From NCBI GenBank assembly GCA_023242925.1, contig CP096134.1:930001-994000 (forward strand): a DNA stretch of 64,000 nucleotides, given 5' to 3'. Shown here one piece after another: positions 60,904-64,000 of this stretch; the stretch's first letter is position 1; each line of letters starts with the position of its first letter. The translations under genes were made by a program, and so were the position numbers. Source of the stretch: Hyphomonadaceae bacterium JAD_PAG50586_4. GTDB taxonomy: Bacteria; Pseudomonadota; Alphaproteobacteria; Caulobacterales; Aquidulcibacteraceae. The notes under the pieces are model-generated. The model did not search any database, had not been told where the DNA came from, and saw nothing but the letters and a program-made list of their open reading frames with translations.

Positions 60904-61968
60904 GTGAGCACCATCCATGACCTTGCCACCGGCGCGATGCGCTGGCTTGAGCCTGAGCAGGCGCACGAAGCAGCGCTCGCAGGTTTGCGCGCCGGATTTG
61001 GACCGCGCGTGCGCGCCGATAAATTTCCGCGACTGAAGACGACGCTCGCTGGGCTTGAGCTGGCGAACCCGATCGGCATGGCGGCGGGCTTCGACAAAAA
61101 TTGCGAAGCGCCGGATGCGTTGCTGAAGTGCGGCTTTGGTTTTGTCGAATGCGGCACCGTCACGCCGCGCCCGCAGGAGGGCAATCCGCGCCCGCGCATC
61201 TTTCGGCTGAGTGAAGATCGCTCGGTGATCAATCGGTTGGGCTTCAACAATAAGGGGCTCGATGCGTATGCGGATCGCTTGGCGGCGCGCGCGGGCAAGC
61301 CGGGCATCGTCGGCGCCAATGTTGGGGCCAACAAGGATAGCGCCGATCGCGCGGCGGATTACGTCGCGGGCATGGGGCGGGTGTGGAAGTGCGCGTCCTA
61401 TGTGACGGCGAACATCTCATCGCCGAACACGCCGGGCCTGCGCGGCTTGCAAGAGCGCGGCGCGCTGGAAGATTTGCTGGGCCGTTTGCGCGAAGCGCGT
61501 GCGCCGCTGGAAGCCGCGCACGGCAAGCGGCCGTTGTTTTTGAAGGTCGCGCCCGATCTCGATGAGATTGCGGTGCGCGATATTGCTGAGCTGGCGCTGA
61601 CCTATGAACTCGATGCGTTGATCGTGTCCAACACCACGCTGCAGCGGCCCGAGCATTTAAGCTCGGATAATCGCTACGAAGCGGGTGGGCTTTCGGGCCA
61701 GGCGCTTTTCCAGATTTCAACGCACGTGTTGCGCCAGTTCGCGCACGTGCTCGACGGGCGCTTGCCGTTGATTGGCGTGGGCGGTGTGGAGAGCGGATTG
61801 ACGGCGCTGGCGAAAATCAAAGCTGGCGCCAGCGCCGTGCAGCTCTATTCGTCTATGGTCTATACCGGACCAAGCTTGGTTGGGCGCATCCTGGACGAAC
61901 TCGACGGCCTATTGGCCGCCGAGGGGGTCGATACGTTTGCTGAGATGGTGGGCGTCGACGCGCGTTAG
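60904..61968 (+). CDS. pyrD: Dihydroorotate dehydrogenase (quinone), class 2
   Basis: A 354-residue membrane-associated flavoenzyme that oxidises dihydroorotate to orotate in pyrimidine synthesis. Motifs: NPIGMAAGFDKN, FVECGTVTPRPQEGNPRPR, INRLGFNNKG, ANISSPNTPGLR (with the catalytic Ser), FLKVAPDL, VSNTTLQRP and GVGGVESG. The N-terminal helical extension (MRWLEPEQAHEAALAGL) marks class 2. GTG 60904 is the start. The IS1595 element ends 139 bp upstream, which may change its promoter. Confidence 0.96.
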   Translation: MSTIHDLATGAMRWLEPEQAHEAALAGLRAGFGPRVRADKFPRLKTTLAGLELANPIGMAAGFDKNCEAPDALLKCGFGFVECGTVTPRPQEGNPRPRIFRLSEDRSVINRLGFNNKGLDAYADRLAARAGKPGIVGANVGANKDSADRAADYVAGMGRVWKCASYVTANISSPNTPGLRGLQERGALEDLLGRLREARAPLEAAHGKRPLFLKVAPDLDEIAVRDIAELALTYELDALIVSNTTLQRPEHLSSDNRYEAGGLSGQALFQISTHVLRQFAHVLDGRLPLIGVGGVESGLTALAKIKAGASAVQLYSSMVYTGPSLVGRILDELDGLLAAEGVDTFAEMVGVDAR

Positions 61969-61972
61969 CGCG

Positions 61973-62641
61973 TTACGAATTGCGCGCGTGCACGCGTTGG
62001 CGCAGCGACGCGGTGAGCTGACGGATGTCCGTCATCAGCGCGCGGATGTCGCCGTTGTTGCGGTCGAGTTGGGCCAGGAAATCGCGTTGTTGTTGCTGGG
62101 CCAACCAGATTTGGTTGCCTTCGATCAGCAGCGACACGTCCACGACCTTCCAAACATTGCCCGAGCGCAGCAGGCGCCATTGCACCGTTTGCGCGCGCGC
62201 CCCGCGCGGCTGCATTTCCGTGGTCACGATCACGTCGCGGCCGGCCACGCGCTCGGTTGAATCCGTGACGCGGATGGTCGCGCCGTTGAAGCGGCCGAGG
62301 CGGTCTTCGTAGACAGCGATCGAATATTCCTGGAACGTGCGGTTCCAATCCGTGCGGAGGGCTGCGTCGGCGCGCAATTGCGCGCCGTAGCGGCCGAGCA
62401 CGAAGCTCGAAATGCGCGGCATATCGGCGAAGCGCGCCATGAGCTGATCGAATTGGGTGCGGCGCTGCGGCGTGCCGACGGCGGTGTCCGACAATGTGCG
62501 CAAAGCGGCTGTCGCGTTTTCTTGCACGTAGTTTTCAGCGTCGGCGTTGCGCGCGGCGTGTGCGTCCGGAGCTGCGACGAGCAAGCCCAGTCCCAACATT
62601 CCAGCAAAGAATGTGGCGCGGGTGATGGGGCGGCTCGTCAC
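61973..62641 (-). CDS. mlaC: MlaC/Ttg2D phospholipid-binding protein
   Basis: A 222-residue periplasmic protein that carries phospholipid between MlaA and the inner-membrane MlaFEDB. Signal ITRATFFAGMLGLGLLVAAP ends DAHAA. FVLGRYGAQLRADAALRTDW, EYSIAVYEDRLGRFNG, VQWRLLRSGNVWKVVDVSLL and DFLAQLDRNNGDIRAL are the MlaC marks. Starts at GTG 62641, overlapping the mlaA stop (GTGA). The rest of the Mla set is not in the window. Confidence 0.92.
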   Translation of the reverse strand: MTSRPITRATFFAGMLGLGLLVAAPDAHAARNADAENYVQENATAALRTLSDTAVGTPQRRTQFDQLMARFADMPRISSFVLGRYGAQLRADAALRTDWNRTFQEYSIAVYEDRLGRFNGATIRVTDSTERVAGRDVIVTTEMQPRGARAQTVQWRLLRSGNVWKVVDVSLLIEGNQIWLAQQQQRDFLAQLDRNNGDIRALMTDIRQLTASLRQRVHARNS

Positions 62642-63597
62642 TTTAGATCTCCTGTGGTCGCGTGCGATGTGGGCTTGGTTTCGCTTTGGGCCAAGTGTTG
62701 CGCCGTGACCGGCGTTTCAATTGAGCCTGAGTGTTGCGAATAATCCCCAGTGCCGGTCGGCATTTCGCTTTCAGAAATGTCATCAAATTCCGGCAAATCC
62801 TGGACGTCGGATTGACCGTTTTGGATCGCGCTGTCGCGCAGCAATTCATACGACGAGCGTATGGTTGAATACGGGTCGAGTGAATCGCGGCGAATGTCGT
62901 CAACCGATTCAAGCAATTGCTCGCGCACGGACAGGCCGGTGAGCACGCCGCGTGTGGCGCGGAACGTCGTGGCGTCATCGCCATCAAGATAAGAGAGCGG
63001 ATCGATCATGCCGTCGACGATGCGACCTGTCGTGTCGCGTACGTTACTTGGGCCCATCAATGGAACGAAGAGATACGGGCCTTCATCGACGCCCCACACG
63101 GCGAGCGTCTGGCCGAAATCTTCGTCGTGATATTCAAGGCCCATACGCGACGCGGGATCGAACACGCCGGCGATGCCGATCGTGGTGTTCACGGCAAAAC
63201 GCGCCACGGTCGTGAGGCCGCGATTGCCTTCGGCTTGCAATACGTCGTTTGCGAAAATCACAGGCGCGCGGAGGTTGCGCAGGAAATTTCTGACGCCTTG
63301 GCGCACAGGGCCTGGCGTGACCGCGCGATAGCCGCGCGCGACCGGCTCGACCAGGGCCTCGTCGACGCTTTCATGCACGGAGAACATCGAGCGGTTGAAG
63401 CCCTGCCACGGATCGCCCTCGGACGCTGCGGTCGCCCGCTCAGCTTGGCCGGCCGGTTCGACCTGGGCTGCGGGCGCGGCTAAAGCGGCCGGCGCGTCCT
63501 GCGCATACGCCAGCGCTGGCGCGGCAAGTGCTGCAGCCAACGTGATTAGAGTGATATTCCCCGCATGCGCAGACGCCTCTTCTAGGTCCACGGGCAC
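62638..63597 (-). CDS. mlaA: MlaA/VacJ outer-membrane lipid asymmetry protein
   Basis: A 319-residue protein. DPWQGFNRSMFSVHESVDEAL, RNFLRNLRAPVIFANDVLQ, RFAVNTTIGIAGVFDPAS, DFGQTLAVWGVDEGPYLFVP and YLDGDDATTFRATRGVL are classic MlaA motifs. It removes misplaced phospholipid from the outer leaflet. The start is doubtful: GTG 63597 gives extra residues before the signal (LITLAAALAAPALAYAQD), while ATG 63566 has AGAAGAGG eight bases before but would need one more G in its GGGG run to stay in frame. No lipobox Cys is seen. The tail beyond about 270 is an Asp/Ser-rich extension. Confidence 0.93.
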   Translation of the reverse strand: MPVDLEEASAHAGNITLITLAAALAAPALAYAQDAPAALAAPAAQVEPAGQAERATAASEGDPWQGFNRSMFSVHESVDEALVEPVARGYRAVTPGPVRQGVRNFLRNLRAPVIFANDVLQAEGNRGLTTVARFAVNTTIGIAGVFDPASRMGLEYHDEDFGQTLAVWGVDEGPYLFVPLMGPSNVRDTTGRIVDGMIDPLSYLDGDDATTFRATRGVLTGLSVREQLLESVDDIRRDSLDPYSTIRSSYELLRDSAIQNGQSDVQDLPEFDDISESEMPTGTGDYSQHSGSIETPVTAQHLAQSETKPTSHATTGDLK

Positions 63598-63816
63598 ATA
63601 ATGACGGGTTTGGGTTAATCAACTTTGGCTTTACCGCATCTGAACGCAGGTTGAGAATGATCGTTCATTTTCAACCGGCGATACCGCATTCAAGTACTTA
63701 ATATAATTATGTAAAATTCTTACGCGGCTTTCGCGCCACAGGTCTAGGTTGTTTTGCGCGGGGTGACGGGATCGCCGTCTGCGACGGGGGCTTCACAGGT
63801 GGGGCGGCCCCGTGTC

Positions 63817-63836
63817 ATATAAAGATATGTTTATAT
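63817..63836. promoter_or_regulatory. Palindromic operator over the ArsR-type start codon
   Basis: ATATAAA (63817-63823) and TTTATAT (63830-63836) form perfect seven-base inverted arms around GATATG, and the start codon lies inside. Autorepression by the encoded ArsR-type protein would be direct steric block. Confidence 0.6.
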
Positions 63837-64000
63837 CTCCAACTCAGCTCGTGCCGGAGCGGCGCGACGCCGAACGCGTGGTCGCGGCCTTGCGCGCTGC
63901 AGGAGAGCAGACGCGGCTGCGCGCGCTGGCGTTGCTGACGGAGGGCGAATTGGCGGTAGGCGAACTGGCGCAAGCTTTGGGACAGAGCCAGCCGCGCGTG
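63827..64000 (+). CDS. ArsR-family transcriptional regulator (5' part only)
   Basis: Only the first 58 codons are present; the gene runs off the right edge. MFISPTQLVPERRDAERVVA, then LRAAGEQTRLRALALLTEGE, LAVGELAQALGQSQPRV: the ArsR/SmtB winged helix start. In this order of bacteria such a regulator often leads a methionine or SAM-cycle operon, which is context knowledge only. No ribosome-binding site precedes ATG 63827, and the palindrome covers it, so the message may be leaderless. Confidence 0.8.
   Translation, partial: MFISPTQLVPERRDAERVVAALRAAGEQTRLRALALLTEGELAVGELAQALGQSQPRV

Noticed and set aside
1..64000. CRISPR arrays, rRNA genes, prophage modules
   Set aside because: No regularly spaced repeats, no rRNA-like sequence and no phage structural genes were seen on either strand.

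Overview
The window looks like a chromosomal segment of an alphaproteobacterium, most likely Caulobacterales/Hyphomonadaceae. The clues are GC-rich coding sequence with many GTG/TTG starts, a class I lysyl-tRNA synthetase, an OpgH-type glucan glucosyltransferase, a MocR regulator, several DUF families common in that order (DUF885, DUF983, DUF1579-like), and a TonB/outer-membrane, Mla and TolC-type Gram-negative envelope. The genus cannot be fixed from sequence alone.

Layout. 1-16 kb: a hemerythrin start, ettA, a secreted DUF885 hydrolase, a TonB-like gene, a thiolase, an outer-membrane beta-barrel, two lipoproteins, an S46 peptidase, an esterase with an EVE gene, and a NatAB-like ABC exporter. 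16-24 kb: a patatin-like lipase, a cupin, apaG, dcd, a GumN-like protein, a LuxR-HTH/hydrolase protein and an OmpR-type two-component pair. 24-31 kb: two EF-hand proteins, then a tripartite efflux operon (periplasmic adaptor with an unusual insert, MacB-like ATPase, permease, TolC-like channel). 31-34.4 kb: leuA behind a Leu-rich leader peptide and candidate attenuator, a DUF983 protein and a MocR regulator. 34.4-40.5 kb: a candidate genomic island bounded by tRNA-Gly(CCC) and a repeat of that tRNA's 3' end. It carries an XRE regulator, a decayed isochorismatase, a hemerythrin, a flavoprotein gene split by an IS3-family element (4-bp duplication), a DEDDh exonuclease and an excisionase-like HTH. 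40.6-58.2 kb: opgH, a thiolase-like gene, an M20 peptidase, a hybrid histidine kinase, a threonine aldolase, a CPA2 antiporter, a PLP decarboxylase, two DUF1579-like secreted proteins with a divergent WYL regulator, lysK, sixA and an S24-type regulator. 58.2-60.8 kb: a complete IS1595-family element with matched inverted ends, an 8-bp target duplication and at least five passenger ORFs. 60.9-64 kb: pyrD, mlaC-mlaA and the start of an ArsR-type regulator over a palindromic operator.

The main caveat is that at least ten genes read correctly only after one or two single-base shifts, often at short homopolymers. This pattern fits sequencing or assembly indels better than mass pseudogene formation, so I annotate each as one gene with an apparent frameshift. 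The most interesting biology is the passenger-bearing IS1595 element, the leuA leader that may regulate by masking the ribosome-binding site, the tRNA-Gly island, and the efflux adaptor with a Spy/CpxP-like insert.
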